Positions 34,853 to 44,437 of a DNA stretch of 64,000 nucleotides are shown in pieces. Position 1 is the stretch's first letter; each line of letters begins with the position of its first letter. The DNA comes from CAIXSC01 sp046349915 (GTDB lineage Bacteria; Planctomycetota; Planctomycetia; Pirellulales; Pirellulaceae). The DNA lies in the NCBI GenBank assembly GCA_046349915.1, contig JAXMBL010000004.1:1488001-1552000 (forward strand). Direction: 5' to 3'. The position numbers were made by a program, and so were the translations under genes. The notes under the pieces were generated by a model, which was given only the letters and a program-made list of their open reading frames with translations, did not search any database and was not told where the DNA came from.

Positions 34853-37800
34853 CTACCAGAACTTGCGAGGCCAGTAGCTGTCGAGTCGATCGCGCCAACC
34901 GGTCTTTTCTGGGGGACGAGGCAAGGGCTTTTCGGGCGCCGTTCGCGCGTCGCCTGGGCGAGTTGTTCCGGGGCGATCCAGAACTGCTGCTTCATTCGAG
35001 GTGCGCCGGATGGGAAGTTGGACGAAGCGTTGATCGAGCGGTACGTGGCGTTGCAGGAAGCGAGGCCAGTAGCCATCCAAGAACCGTTCGCAGTCGCGCA
35101 AGCGACCATTGCTGAGGTTGAAGTCCGCCAAGCCAATATGCTTGATCAACTCGTCGCGCTCGTTGTCGTAGAACCAGAGATCGAATAGTTGCACGTCGTC
35201 GATCCAGGCTTCGCCCGCGCCCATCATGTCGAAGCCCACGCGTAAATCGGTCAGGCCTCGCGCCGGGAGGTCGTCGATTTGAAACCAGTACTGAGTCCAC
35301 TCGGATTGGAGCGTCGAACTTTTGGAATCGCTTCCCACGGAAGCGTAGCGGTAGTAAGTCTTCCCATCCAACTTGCCTTCGATCGCCAGCCGCAGGGTCG
35401 CCTGCTGCGCGGGATCTCGCACCTTGATCCAAGCCCAAACCGCGATGCGTCCCGTATCGGGAGTCGCGACGGGCTCGCTCCGTACCCACACCACTTCCTT
35501 ATCGCTACGCAGACGCAAACTCCGCTCGCCGCTACGATGCTCGTTGGGGTCGGTGGCTACTTGAATGCCAGGTCCGCGAGCATGCAGCCATTGAGCGGGC
35601 GACTCGCCGGTTTGGGACTCGTAACCGGGATTCTTGAGCGACTCCACCGCCTGTGGCGAGCGGAGTTGGTTGGCGCGAGCCCGAGTTTCCGCGATGCGCA
35701 GACTCAGCAACTGGGAGATTTCCGGCGAGACCGCTGTTTGCCAGTCGCGGACGACCACATCAGGCGAGCGAAAGCGGATGACTCGTAGATCATGCGGACT
35801 CAAGGCGACTCGCCAACGCCAGCCATCATCCGCTCGAGTCAGCTGGATGGGTGGGCTGGCTTGGGCATTGACGGCCAAGGCATTCAGGTCGCCTGGACCC
35901 GTGAATTGTACTTCGGTTGTGACGGGCCAGGGGGCGTCGTTAATCAAGTAAACCGCCGTCTCCTCGCCGACCACGGCGTGTCGCACCGTGATGGCATGAC
36001 GGTTCGGTTCGACGGAAGGCGTGAGCGATTCGAAGTGAACATTGGGCAACTGGCGGAAGGCGAGCAAAGCCGGACGCAGCGAATCCTCGCCGCCAAGCGG
36101 CAACATCCAACCACCGTCGACAAATATCCGCGCGTCGCCGCTGGCGAGGCAGCGAGTCAATCGTTGGCGATTGCGACCGTCCGCGCGAACGAAGTGCGAA
36201 GCCATCCACAGCTGAGTCTTGTCGGGCCCGAAAGGACTGGCTCGATCAAATTCAGGAAGGGCGAGCGGCATGGCTTCATGGTAGGTGAGTCCACCGGGGA
36301 GCGAACTCTGAGCAAAGAGTCGGTCAATTTCCGCCGACCGATTCCACTCCAGGTTGCTCCCTTGATCGGCCAGCGAGATCACCGGCGAGGAACGGAAGGG
36401 CCGCAGCAACACGATCCCCGATTGGTTGGCCAGTAGTTTGGGATCGAGTCCCACGTTCAACAAGGCCTCGGCTGCTGTTTGGCGGACGGGGAGAGCGGGG
36501 CGAGCGAATTGCTGAACGACCGGCGAGGTGACTAAATCGGCGCCGGCCAGCAGCAACAAGGAATCGGGTTGCCGACGAGCGATCTGCTGATGCACTCGAC
36601 TGTACCAGTCCGCCACCATCGCGGCCCGCCACGCCAGCCAGCGCGAACGCTGGTCGCCTTGCAGCGTCTTCGCACGCTCGGCGAAACGCTTTGGACCTGT
36701 TCCAGGAACGTTGATGCCGGTGTCCTCGGTGAATTTCTCGATCGTTCGGTCATCAAACCCCCATTGAACCCCTGGGAGCGTGGCGTAAGCGTCCGGCCCC
36801 AGTTGCAAACTGAGGCCTGCCCAGGCTGGATGATGGGCGTAGCGTTGCTCCAGTTCATCCACCACCTGCAACGCGGCTTGTTGCACGCGAGCGTCGAGCA
36901 GATTGTAGTAGGGCGCCAGCCCTCGATTGGCCGGTTGTCGAGCTCGCCAGGGCTGGCCGTCCGCGCCAATCCACTCAATCCCCGTCGATTCAGGACCGCC
37001 GCGTCGTTTGATTTGTTCGAGTTCCGGGAGGGGCGAAGACAACTGCACCGCCGGAATCAGCTTCAACCCCTCGCGGTCGAATAACCGAAACAGCATCTCC
37101 AACACGTCCTTGCGAATGGGATCGTGTCCGCCGCTGAAGAACATCCCGCTGTCGTATTTGGGCGTTGGTTCCAGCACCCGGCTGGGATAGATCGCACTTC
37201 CCTCGCAGGCGACGGAAATGACGGCCGAGTTGTATCCCGAATACTTCAAATACTCGATCAGTCGAGTTGCGCCTTGATAAAAGGTCAGCCAGTCGTCCCA
37301 GACGCCATCGGCCTCCGCGTCATAAGCTTCGGCGGCCCCAAAATTCTCGGGAAACACGGGGCGATCGAGAAACGCGGCGGCCAATCGGCGATCCGCGGGC
37401 AGGCGCGCGGAGTTGTTTGGCGACGATGTCGGACCATTCGTGGACGAAGGGACTGGGGGCAAGGGGCCGGCAGGCAAGCGAGTTGGGCCTGCGAGCACGG
37501 CGAGTTTGCCGAAGATGGCCGGCGATTTCGCATCGCGATTCGCGAGGACGACGAGCGGATTTCTCGAACGCGGCCAAAACACCACGCGGTGTCTCAGCCA
37601 ACCCGGTTCCGATCCCGGCAAGGGCTCGCCGACTTCGATGCCCGAGTCGAGCCCCAAGGGAGCGATTCGCCCGGCCGCATTCGGTTCGACCAGACTTACT
37701 CCGAGTATCTGGGGGACGTCCCGCGGGTATTCCACTTCTAGCAGATGAGGCTCGTCAAGTCGATTCACGGGGAGGGGATAGGCCATCCATCCACCGGGCG

Positions 37801-39178
37801 CTAGCTGCACGAGGCTGCGTCCTCGATGCTCGTGACGAGAGGCAAGTTGGTTGCCGATCGGGCCCTGGCTGAAGCCTGTGCCGCTCTTGAGCGTCGGGAT
37901 TCGCTTCAGCCAATCGCTCCAACGACTGGTTCCCGCGCTTTCGCCGAACGATGCCGTCGAGGGATCGAATTCTCCCACCGCTCGCCATGCCGCGTTCTCG
38001 ACCGGACTCGCCTGCGGTGAAACGACGGCGACTTGGACCACTCGACGCACCAGCGGCTTCGTGCGTCCGAGTGGCAATGACGCGGGAGAACGTCGCGGAA
38101 TCAACTCCACGTGAATGTCGTAGATCCCTTCCTTCTCGGGCATCTTCATCGTGATTGGACCAAAATCACTCGCGGCGCTATCGGTCGCCGCGAGTGGATC
38201 GAACTCTTGCTTGAAAAGCTCGTCCTGACTGCGAGCCGCTGCGCACCACACTCGCAAACGCACGGGGGTCGCTTCGTCGATGCCCGTCGCATAGGGAGTC
38301 GCCGAGAAAACAAACTCCTCGCCAGGCGTCATCACCAGCGAGTCTCGTTCGAAAGCGACTCGCAGCGAATCTCCCGGAGCTCGGGCGAGATGAACTCGAT
38401 TGCCTCGGTCGTCCAAGGCCCCCATGAAGGGCTGCGTGATCAGCGAATCAAGGCGAGCGGTAAATCGCTGCGATTCCGTCGGACGATCGCGCGGCGCTAA
38501 ATCCAACGTAATGAGCGTGCTTGGCTCGCCGCTAATCGTAACGTCGCACCCACCATAGGCGCTCATGCTGGGCTGGATGATCTGAATCGCTTGATCGGCG
38601 CCCTCAAACGAACCCGGGTCGTCCGCTTCGCGTCCCAGATTGACGATGTCGCTCAACCGCCCGTCCGTCACTCGCAATTCGCCCTGCCAAGCTCGCGATT
38701 CGCCTCCACCCCACGTGGCGCGAATTCGTAAGCTGAGTTCCTGTTTGCGTGGACCTGCTGGCGTCTCCGCGTCGGCCGCGGCCGACGTGGTGGGTTTCGA
38801 TCCCAAGGGAACTCGTAGGGCGCCGCCAAAGCGGTCCAGAAAACTCCGCCCCCGACTATCTGGCTCCTGACCCTCGGTGCGTTTGGCCAGAGGAATAGCC
38901 GCCGAAACCAGGACGATCAACAGCAGGCTGAGGCAACGCGTGGCTCGCCACTCGGACCAATAGTGATTCGCTCGCCTGCTTCGCGTGCGCAGTGAGACGA
39001 CGGCCGATGCTGAACCCAGCTCGGTTGCGGATGCCCTTGGTAGGGCGTCAGTCGCCAAATCCCTGGCGATTTGCGGACGTCCGTGTCCGAACATGCTGTT
39101 TAAGCGCGGTTGTTCCCGCCGCGGTTGTGCGGCACTGGCTTGCCCAAGGGGCTTGCGGAGCCGGGGGAGTATAGCCAA
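34853..39178 (-). CDS. Large exported GHL10-like glycoside hydrolase with C-terminal carbohydrate-binding-like region
   Basis: A 1441-residue protein. A short basic N-terminus is followed by a membrane helix (CLSLLLIVLVSAAIPLA, near residue 85), so the rest is periplasmic or exported. After about 500 residues of beta-rich sequence comes a TIM-barrel-type region (about 600-1000) resembling GHL10 family glycosidases: YSGYNSAVISVACEGSAIYPS, FRLFDREGLKLIPAVQLSSPLPELE, AYYNLLDARVQQAALQVVDELEQRY, and WLAWRAAMVADWYSRVHQQIARRQP. A jelly-roll-like CBM segment follows (SLKNPGYESQTGE, IAVWAWIKVRDPAQQATLRLAIEG, GEAWIDDVQLFD). The C-terminus is Pro/Arg-rich. Polysaccharide degradation is likely; substrate and catalytic acid/base are not identified. 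Start choice is uncertain. Confidence 0.78.
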   Translation of the reverse strand: MAILPRLRKPLGQASAAQPRREQPRLNSMFGHGRPQIARDLATDALPRASATELGSASAVVSLRTRSRRANHYWSEWRATRCLSLLLIVLVSAAIPLAKRTEGQEPDSRGRSFLDRFGGALRVPLGSKPTTSAAADAETPAGPRKQELSLRIRATWGGGESRAWQGELRVTDGRLSDIVNLGREADDPGSFEGADQAIQIIQPSMSAYGGCDVTISGEPSTLITLDLAPRDRPTESQRFTARLDSLITQPFMGALDDRGNRVHLARAPGDSLRVAFERDSLVMTPGEEFVFSATPYATGIDEATPVRLRVWCAAARSQDELFKQEFDPLAATDSAASDFGPITMKMPEKEGIYDIHVELIPRRSPASLPLGRTKPLVRRVVQVAVVSPQASPVENAAWRAVGEFDPSTASFGESAGTSRWSDWLKRIPTLKSGTGFSQGPIGNQLASRHEHRGRSLVQLAPGGWMAYPLPVNRLDEPHLLEVEYPRDVPQILGVSLVEPNAAGRIAPLGLDSGIEVGEPLPGSEPGWLRHRVVFWPRSRNPLVVLANRDAKSPAIFGKLAVLAGPTRLPAGPLPPVPSSTNGPTSSPNNSARLPADRRLAAAFLDRPVFPENFGAAEAYDAEADGVWDDWLTFYQGATRLIEYLKYSGYNSAVISVACEGSAIYPSRVLEPTPKYDSGMFFSGGHDPIRKDVLEMLFRLFDREGLKLIPAVQLSSPLPELEQIKRRGGPESTGIEWIGADGQPWRARQPANRGLAPYYNLLDARVQQAALQVVDELEQRYAHHPAWAGLSLQLGPDAYATLPGVQWGFDDRTIEKFTEDTGINVPGTGPKRFAERAKTLQGDQRSRWLAWRAAMVADWYSRVHQQIARRQPDSLLLLAGADLVTSPVVQQFARPALPVRQTAAEALLNVGLDPKLLANQSGIVLLRPFRSSPVISLADQGSNLEWNRSAEIDRLFAQSSLPGGLTYHEAMPLALPEFDRASPFGPDKTQLWMASHFVRADGRNRQRLTRCLASGDARIFVDGGWMLPLGGEDSLRPALLAFRQLPNVHFESLTPSVEPNRHAITVRHAVVGEETAVYLINDAPWPVTTEVQFTGPGDLNALAVNAQASPPIQLTRADDGWRWRVALSPHDLRVIRFRSPDVVVRDWQTAVSPEISQLLSLRIAETRARANQLRSPQAVESLKNPGYESQTGESPAQWLHARGPGIQVATDPNEHRSGERSLRLRSDKEVVWVRSEPVATPDTGRIAVWAWIKVRDPAQQATLRLAIEGKLDGKTYYRYASVGSDSKSSTLQSEWTQYWFQIDDLPARGLTDLRVGFDMMGAGEAWIDDVQLFDLWFYDNERDELIKHIGLADFNLSNGRLRDCERFLDGYWPRFLQRHVPLDQRFVQLPIRRTSNEAAVLDRPGTTRPGDARTAPEKPLPRPPEKTGWRDRLDSYWPRKFW

Positions 39179-39527
39179 GTCGGAAAAAAGTGAGCTATGG
39201 CAATTCTGAGAGGCCCAGCAGTCCCTCCTAGGCGATTAAAGGCCAGACTGCGGGAGGCGGGGGGAATGGGGGGGGGACGAAAGGGCCGTGAACACTCGAG
39301 TTCCCTCTATCCAGGGTGAGGGCGATGCTTGGGGTGATTGCGGTGAATGGATTGTTTGGGTGGAGTGAGTTGATGGTGTTGGTTCTGACGAATTGAAGAT
39401 CTTGACCTGCCGAGTTGGACGAGTGGGTAGGAAACTACTATCCTGGTAGCACTTGCTGCTGGCATTAGCGCCGCAGGCGAGGGGGTGGCGTTCAGGTCGA
39501 AACGGACTTTCCAAGGAGCGACAGGGT
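39179..39527. other. Divergent gap of about 350 bases upstream of the H1-tailed protein gene
   Basis: No gene seen. It contains G-runs (about 39258-39278) and one possible promoter for the rightward gene: TTGGAC (39415) and TACTAT (39436) separated by 15 bases, shorter than the usual 17. That assignment is weak. Confidence 0.35.
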
Positions 39528-40037
39528 ATGGCGAAGAAGAAGGCGTCTCAAAAACCGGTTCCGAAGGCAGCGATCAAGGCGAGTGCGAAGAAGCCGGCGG
39601 CGAAGAAGTCGGCGGTGAAAAAGTCGTCCGGCAAATCGGCGAAGTCGAGCAAGAGCGCTGCGGAGGTTACTTCGCTCGACGCGCCCTTCGTGCAGAAATT
39701 CTCAGGCCTCACCGCCCCCATGCATGTGGTGCATGAGTTGCATGGCGATGCTTGCTGTTCGACGTTGCGGTTTGGCGCCGGGGCGAGCGTGGAACCGGGG
39801 GCCGTCAACATGTTCCCGGGCAGCGACTACGAAGTGCGCTACGAAGTTGATGGCGAGAAGGGCTGGAAATTCCAGGTGATTCAATCGGCTGGATCAGTCG
39901 CCGAGGGAGGCGTTTCGGCGATGTTCGATCCGCCGCCGGGAATGTGCTTCTGTCTGGAAACTCGCTTGCAACGCATGTGCCCCAGCGGAATGGTCCCACT
40001 TTGCGGCAGCAGTACCATTACTTGCGTTCCGGCGTGA
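39528..40037 (+). CDS. Histone H1-like Lys/Ala tail joined to a small Cys-rich domain
   Basis: A 169-residue protein. Residues 1-45 are a Lys/Ala/Ser repeat (MAKKKASQKPVPKAAIKASA, then KKPAAKKSAVKKSS) resembling eukaryotic H1 C-terminal tails and bacterial H1-like proteins, which bind DNA without sequence preference. Residues 50-169 are a compact, beta-looking domain with seven Cys (GDACCST, GMCFCLET, RMCPSG, PLCGSS, ITCVPA), which I do not recognise. AAGGAG stands nine bases before the ATG at 39528; the frame is open further left. A nucleoid role for the tail is inferred; the tail could also act in binding RNA or an acidic partner. Confidence 0.8.
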   Translation: MAKKKASQKPVPKAAIKASAKKPAAKKSAVKKSSGKSAKSSKSAAEVTSLDAPFVQKFSGLTAPMHVVHELHGDACCSTLRFGAGASVEPGAVNMFPGSDYEVRYEVDGEKGWKFQVIQSAGSVAEGGVSAMFDPPPGMCFCLETRLQRMCPSGMVPLCGSSTITCVPA

Positions 40038-40061
40038 GTAACTTGACAGAGTAGTTTGAGG

Positions 40062-40085
40062 CTGGACTCTTGAGCGAGAGTCCGG
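40062..40085 (+). terminator. Hairpin after the H1-tailed protein gene
   Basis: Nine-pair stem CTGGACTCT / AGAGTCCGG (one U-G) with a six-base loop, 24 bases after the stop. Only weakly followed by T. Confidence 0.45.
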
Positions 40086-40158
40086 TTGCGCGATGTTTGG
40101 AGTGCGGGTGGAGAGATGCGGCCACCCGACTTGATGGAGAGGTCACGGGAGCGAAGCG

Positions 40159-43100
40159 ATGGTCGATCCTTCCGATTCTTCCGCGAGTGATTCTTCTGGA
40201 GATCGGCTCCTCCCGGATCTCGAAGCTTTGCTGCGCGATGTGCTGAACGCGTATCGAGTTGCCAGGCAGCGAGGCGAACGCCCGAATCGTCGGGAGATCG
40301 AGCGGCTTTATCCCGAATTGGGCGATCACCTCCAACGCAAACTCGACTTCATCGATCGAGTATTCGACGCAGCGCTGAAGGCGAACCAGGAACCCGATCC
40401 AATCGGCGACTCTTCACTTCCCGGAGAAACGAAGGTTGCTGACAACGATTCCCCGGCAGGGGAAACGGAGGAGTCGGCGCCGCCGGCGGATGGGCGAACG
40501 CGTGACGTCGCGGGGCGTGCGCCTGGCGATGAGGGCGGCAATCAGGAGGTTTTCAGCCCCACGGCCTCGCATCGACTGGAATGCCCGCAATGTGGACACG
40601 CGATCCGCGTGGTGCAATGGGTCGAGAACGGCGTGACCTGCGTGGGATGTGGTAGTTCGTTTCGTATCGGCGGGCTTCCCGCGGACGATGTGAAATACCC
40701 GGAGATGCCCGCGCGGATTGGCGAGTTCATCATTTTGGGCGTGTTGGGACGAGGTTCTTTTGGAACCGTCTACAAAGCGCTCGACCCGAAGCTCAATCGC
40801 GTGGTGGCGATTAAGGTGCCGCACCGAGGTTATTTTACCGAAGAGGAGCAGCGGCAACAGTTTCTCGTGGAGGCTCGTAGCGCTGCCTGCCTGAATCACC
40901 CTAATATCGTCAAGGTGCTGCAGGTAGGCGAGTGGAACCATCTGCCGTATCTCGTGACCGAGTTCATCGATGGCACCACGCTAGAAACCGTCGTGAATCA
41001 GCGAAAGTTGGGCTATCGGGAAGTGGCCGAGTTGATCGTGCAAGTGAGCGACGCGATCCACTACGCGCATCTACAGCTTGTGCTGCACCGGGACATCAAG
41101 CCCAGCAACATTTTGCTTGACAAGAACCACCGTCCGTACGTGACCGACTTTGGGCTGGCTAGGTCGGATAGCGCCGAAATCACGATTACCATGGAAGGCC
41201 AGATCATTGGCACTCCCGCTTACATGTCGCCCGAGCAGGCTCAGGGCAAGTTGTCGTTGACCTGCGAACGCAGCGATGTCTTCAGCTTGGGCGTGGTCCT
41301 CTATCGAATGTTGACAGGCGAAATCCCCTTCCGGGGCAGCCGCGAAATGACATTGCGGCAAGTGATCGAAATGGACCCGCGGCCTCCGCGCGAGATTAAT
41401 GACTCGATTCCTCGTGATCTGGAAGTGATCACGTTGAAGGCCATGTCGAAGGAGATTCACCGCCGTTATGATTCAGCGGCCGACTTGGCTAGCGACCTGC
41501 GTCATTGGCTCGAGTCGCGTCCGATTGTGGCTCGACCGGCGAGCCGCGGTGAACGGCTCGTTCGTTGGTGTCGCCGAAATCGCACGACCGCCTCGTTGCT
41601 CGGCGTGATCGCGGCGCTAGTGCTCTTGGGATTCGGGGGACTCGCGGCGTTCTCGATTCAAACGAATCGATTGCTGATTCGCGCTGAATCGGCGGCGATC
41701 AGTCTTCGAGATGCGCTCGAACGACGCTTCCTCGATCATGCCACCGAGTTGTTCGCGCGGGAGCCCATGTCCGCCGGCTTGCCGTTGGTGAAAGCGCTCG
41801 AAACGAACCCCGAGAATCGCGTGCATCGCGAGCGATTGGCGGCCTGGCGTCGCCGCATGCCATCGCTCGCCAAGATGTGGAGTTACGGCGATTCATTGCG
41901 CTTTGCGAGTGTGTCGGTCGATGGGCGTTTCGTGGCGGCCGGTGGACCTGCTGGCGTGACCGTATGGGATCTGGATAGCCTCGAGACGCAAGGAATTTCG
42001 CTGGGGTCGAGCCGGGACGTGTGGAGGCTGGAGTTCGATGGACAGAGCCGACGAATTGCCATCGCCTCGCGTAGCGAACCCATCATGATTCGCGATGCGC
42101 TAACGGGCGACTTACTCGTGCCGCCGCTCGCGGGTTCCGAAGCGGCCGGCGAAGTCGCATGGTCCCCGGATGGCGAGTTGTTGGCCGGCGCGTTCGCAGA
42201 TGGGGCCGTTCGTTTGTGGAACACGCGGACAGGGCAACGCGTTGGCGCGGATTTCGCTCATGACGACGAGCCCCGGATGATTCGTTTCCGACCCGATGGT
42301 AAACGCTTGTTCGTGGGGTTGGGGCGCACGGTGAACAAAGTGGGAGTGGGGACGCTTTATGAGCTGGATTCGCATGCCGCGCTGCCGGTCGCGGTCAAGC
42401 ATCCGACTTCCATCAGCGAGGCCGAGTTCTCGCGCGACGGCAAACAACTCGCGACTTGCTCCGAGGATGGACGCATCGTGGTCAGCGATGCGGAGACCAT
42501 GCAGAAGTTGTACGAGATTCCCCCGTTGGCAGGCCGGCCATTCACCGTGCGGTTCGCCGCGAAGGATGCCACGCTGTGGGTCGGCTTCTTGGATGGAAGT
42601 ATTCGCGTCTGGGACTGTGCCGCTCGCAGCTGGAAGGCCGAGTTTCGCTTGCCAGACGATGATTCGGTGGATGCTGTCGCCATGGACCGCGAGGGACGGA
42701 TTTTGGCGGCCAGCGGTGCATCGGGTGTTGTCTGTCTTTGGAATACGGAGACGCTCGAGTTGGCCGCGGACCATCTCGAACACCACGCTCAATTGGTGAA
42801 GATCGACATTCTGCCCGATGGCCGCCGGCTGGCGACCATCACGAAATCGGGATTAGTGCGAGTTTGGGACTTGGCGAATGAGCAAGGAGCTTTGCCCGAG
42901 CTCCCTCATGAAGCGTTGCGAGCTGCCCAGTTTATCGATGAGGGACGCTTGCTCGTTACCGCCTCCGGTGACAAGGATCATGCGATCCGCGCGTGGAAAA
43001 TTACCGCGGGACCGCCCAAAGTCGTTGGTGAACCATTGCCGCATCCGGATCGAGTTCGAGCTTTTGATGTGGATGCTCGTAATGAGCAGCGGCTCATCTC

Positions 43101-44115
43101 AACCTGTGCGGATGGGAAGGTGCGCATCTGGAATCGACGGAGTGCCGAGAGCATCGTCATCGACTGTCCCGAAGCGGCGCGGTCGTCTAACGTCTCGTTT
43201 CTCTCGGATGGCAAGTCGTATCTCGTATGGGGCGGCGGCGGAGCGGTGGTAGTGGGCGATCTTGATTCGAAAGATTATCGAGTTTTGCGAGGCCATTCAG
43301 GGACGGTCGAACATGTCTACCGCTCGCCGGATGACCGATGGTTGGCGGTCGTCTCCAACGAAGGTGTTTCGCGACTTTGGAGTCTTAGTGATCCGACGGC
43401 CCAACCGTTGGCCATCCCGCTGGAACGAACAACGAGTGTCGCGTTTCATCCGACTAAGCCCACGCTCCTACTGGGAAGTAGTACGGGGAAAATCGCGGCT
43501 TGGCGTTATTCCACCAATCAGCTCGAGCCGATCGGCGATCACCAGACGCCAATCGTGAATGTCGAGTACGACCGTAAGGGAGAACGCTTCTTGGCTGCGA
43601 CTCGCGTGGGCGATGTGTTCCTTTACGCCCACGAAAACCAGCCGCCCCGGCACTTCTCGAGCTACGATGGGCTGCTTGTCAACTGTCGCTTCGATCCCTC
43701 GGGCGAGCGATTGCTGATTGTCGGTCAAAAGGAAACGACGCAGCCAGGTTTCTCCGCGGTCCAAGGCGCCTTGCAGGTTTGGGACCCGCGAACAACGTCC
43801 GCCATTTCAGGGGCTTGTACTTTTCCGTTTATCCCCAACCGAGTTGCTTTCAGTTCGGACCAAGTACACATGGTCTGTTCAGGGCTTGATGGCAAAGCGG
43901 TGCTGATGCGATTCGAGGAAGACCAGGCGGATATCGAGGAATTGCGGTCGATCGCCGAGCTTTATGCGTGTCGACGTTATGACGCCCATGGCGTCTCCAC
44001 CTCTCTCTCGCCAGCGGAACTCATGGAGCGATTCCGGCGCGTCGAGGGAAAATTCGCTCCCAGTCGCGAGGCGATCGAGGCTTGGACGCGACGCTTGGAA
44101 ATCGTCAGTCGCTGA
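40159..44115 (+). CDS. Transmembrane Ser/Thr protein kinase with WD40 propeller
   Basis: A 1318-residue Hanks-type kinase. Residues about 135-175 hold a zinc-ribbon-like set (LECPQCGHAI ... CVGCGSSF). The kinase domain (about 185-450) has the Gly loop LGRGSFGTVYKA, Lys in VAIKVPHRG, catalytic LHRDIKPSNILLD (about 310), DFGLARSD, and GTPAYMSPEQAQG with SDVFSLGVVLYRMLTGEIPF; all key residues are present, so it should be active. One membrane helix follows (LLGVIAALVLLGFGGLAAF, about 481-500). The remainder is many WD40 repeats (for example GEVAWSPDGELLAGAFADGAVRLWN) forming a sensory or docking propeller outside the cytoplasmic membrane. This architecture is common in planctomycetes. The ligand is unknown. 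Confidence 0.95.
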   Translation: MVDPSDSSASDSSGDRLLPDLEALLRDVLNAYRVARQRGERPNRREIERLYPELGDHLQRKLDFIDRVFDAALKANQEPDPIGDSSLPGETKVADNDSPAGETEESAPPADGRTRDVAGRAPGDEGGNQEVFSPTASHRLECPQCGHAIRVVQWVENGVTCVGCGSSFRIGGLPADDVKYPEMPARIGEFIILGVLGRGSFGTVYKALDPKLNRVVAIKVPHRGYFTEEEQRQQFLVEARSAACLNHPNIVKVLQVGEWNHLPYLVTEFIDGTTLETVVNQRKLGYREVAELIVQVSDAIHYAHLQLVLHRDIKPSNILLDKNHRPYVTDFGLARSDSAEITITMEGQIIGTPAYMSPEQAQGKLSLTCERSDVFSLGVVLYRMLTGEIPFRGSREMTLRQVIEMDPRPPREINDSIPRDLEVITLKAMSKEIHRRYDSAADLASDLRHWLESRPIVARPASRGERLVRWCRRNRTTASLLGVIAALVLLGFGGLAAFSIQTNRLLIRAESAAISLRDALERRFLDHATELFAREPMSAGLPLVKALETNPENRVHRERLAAWRRRMPSLAKMWSYGDSLRFASVSVDGRFVAAGGPAGVTVWDLDSLETQGISLGSSRDVWRLEFDGQSRRIAIASRSEPIMIRDALTGDLLVPPLAGSEAAGEVAWSPDGELLAGAFADGAVRLWNTRTGQRVGADFAHDDEPRMIRFRPDGKRLFVGLGRTVNKVGVGTLYELDSHAALPVAVKHPTSISEAEFSRDGKQLATCSEDGRIVVSDAETMQKLYEIPPLAGRPFTVRFAAKDATLWVGFLDGSIRVWDCAARSWKAEFRLPDDDSVDAVAMDREGRILAASGASGVVCLWNTETLELAADHLEHHAQLVKIDILPDGRRLATITKSGLVRVWDLANEQGALPELPHEALRAAQFIDEGRLLVTASGDKDHAIRAWKITAGPPKVVGEPLPHPDRVRAFDVDARNEQRLISTCADGKVRIWNRRSAESIVIDCPEAARSSNVSFLSDGKSYLVWGGGGAVVVGDLDSKDYRVLRGHSGTVEHVYRSPDDRWLAVVSNEGVSRLWSLSDPTAQPLAIPLERTTSVAFHPTKPTLLLGSSTGKIAAWRYSTNQLEPIGDHQTPIVNVEYDRKGERFLAATRVGDVFLYAHENQPPRHFSSYDGLLVNCRFDPSGERLLIVGQKETTQPGFSAVQGALQVWDPRTTSAISGACTFPFIPNRVAFSSDQVHMVCSGLDGKAVLMRFEEDQADIEELRSIAELYACRRYDAHGVSTSLSPAELMERFRRVEGKFAPSREAIEAWTRRLEIVSR

Positions 44116-44437
44116 AGGGGGAGTGGAAACGAGTCGGCTGGGGAGTTTAGAATCAGGACAAGTTTGTCCCACATCGCGTTTGCCTCCCTCCGGTTCCGCG
44201 TCGCTCGAGTCAAATGCTCGACGCCACTCCCACCTTCCAACTCGACTCAAAATCCTGACGCACTCACCGTCGTATCGAGGAGTCGCCGGGAATCGTAGCG
44301 AGAATGGCAAGGCGGTGGTTGTCGCCCTTGAGACTTGTGAGCAAAAGTCGTGATCACTCGTTGCCGCCCCCAATCGCTTGAGGTGGGTTGGCTGTGAGTT
44401 TTGCTGGAGTGAGGAGACGCTTGACGAGGAGGCCTTG
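44116..44437. other. Gap of about 320 bases before the DUF1549/1553 operon
   Basis: No gene supported. It should contain the operon promoter. A short self-complementary GGACAAGTTTGTCC lies at 44156-44169. I see no clear -10/-35 pair. Confidence 0.4.

Noticed and set aside
44156..44169. GGACAAGTTTGTCC after the kinase gene as a terminator
   Set aside because: The loop would be only about two bases and no U-tract follows; left as an unexplained palindrome.
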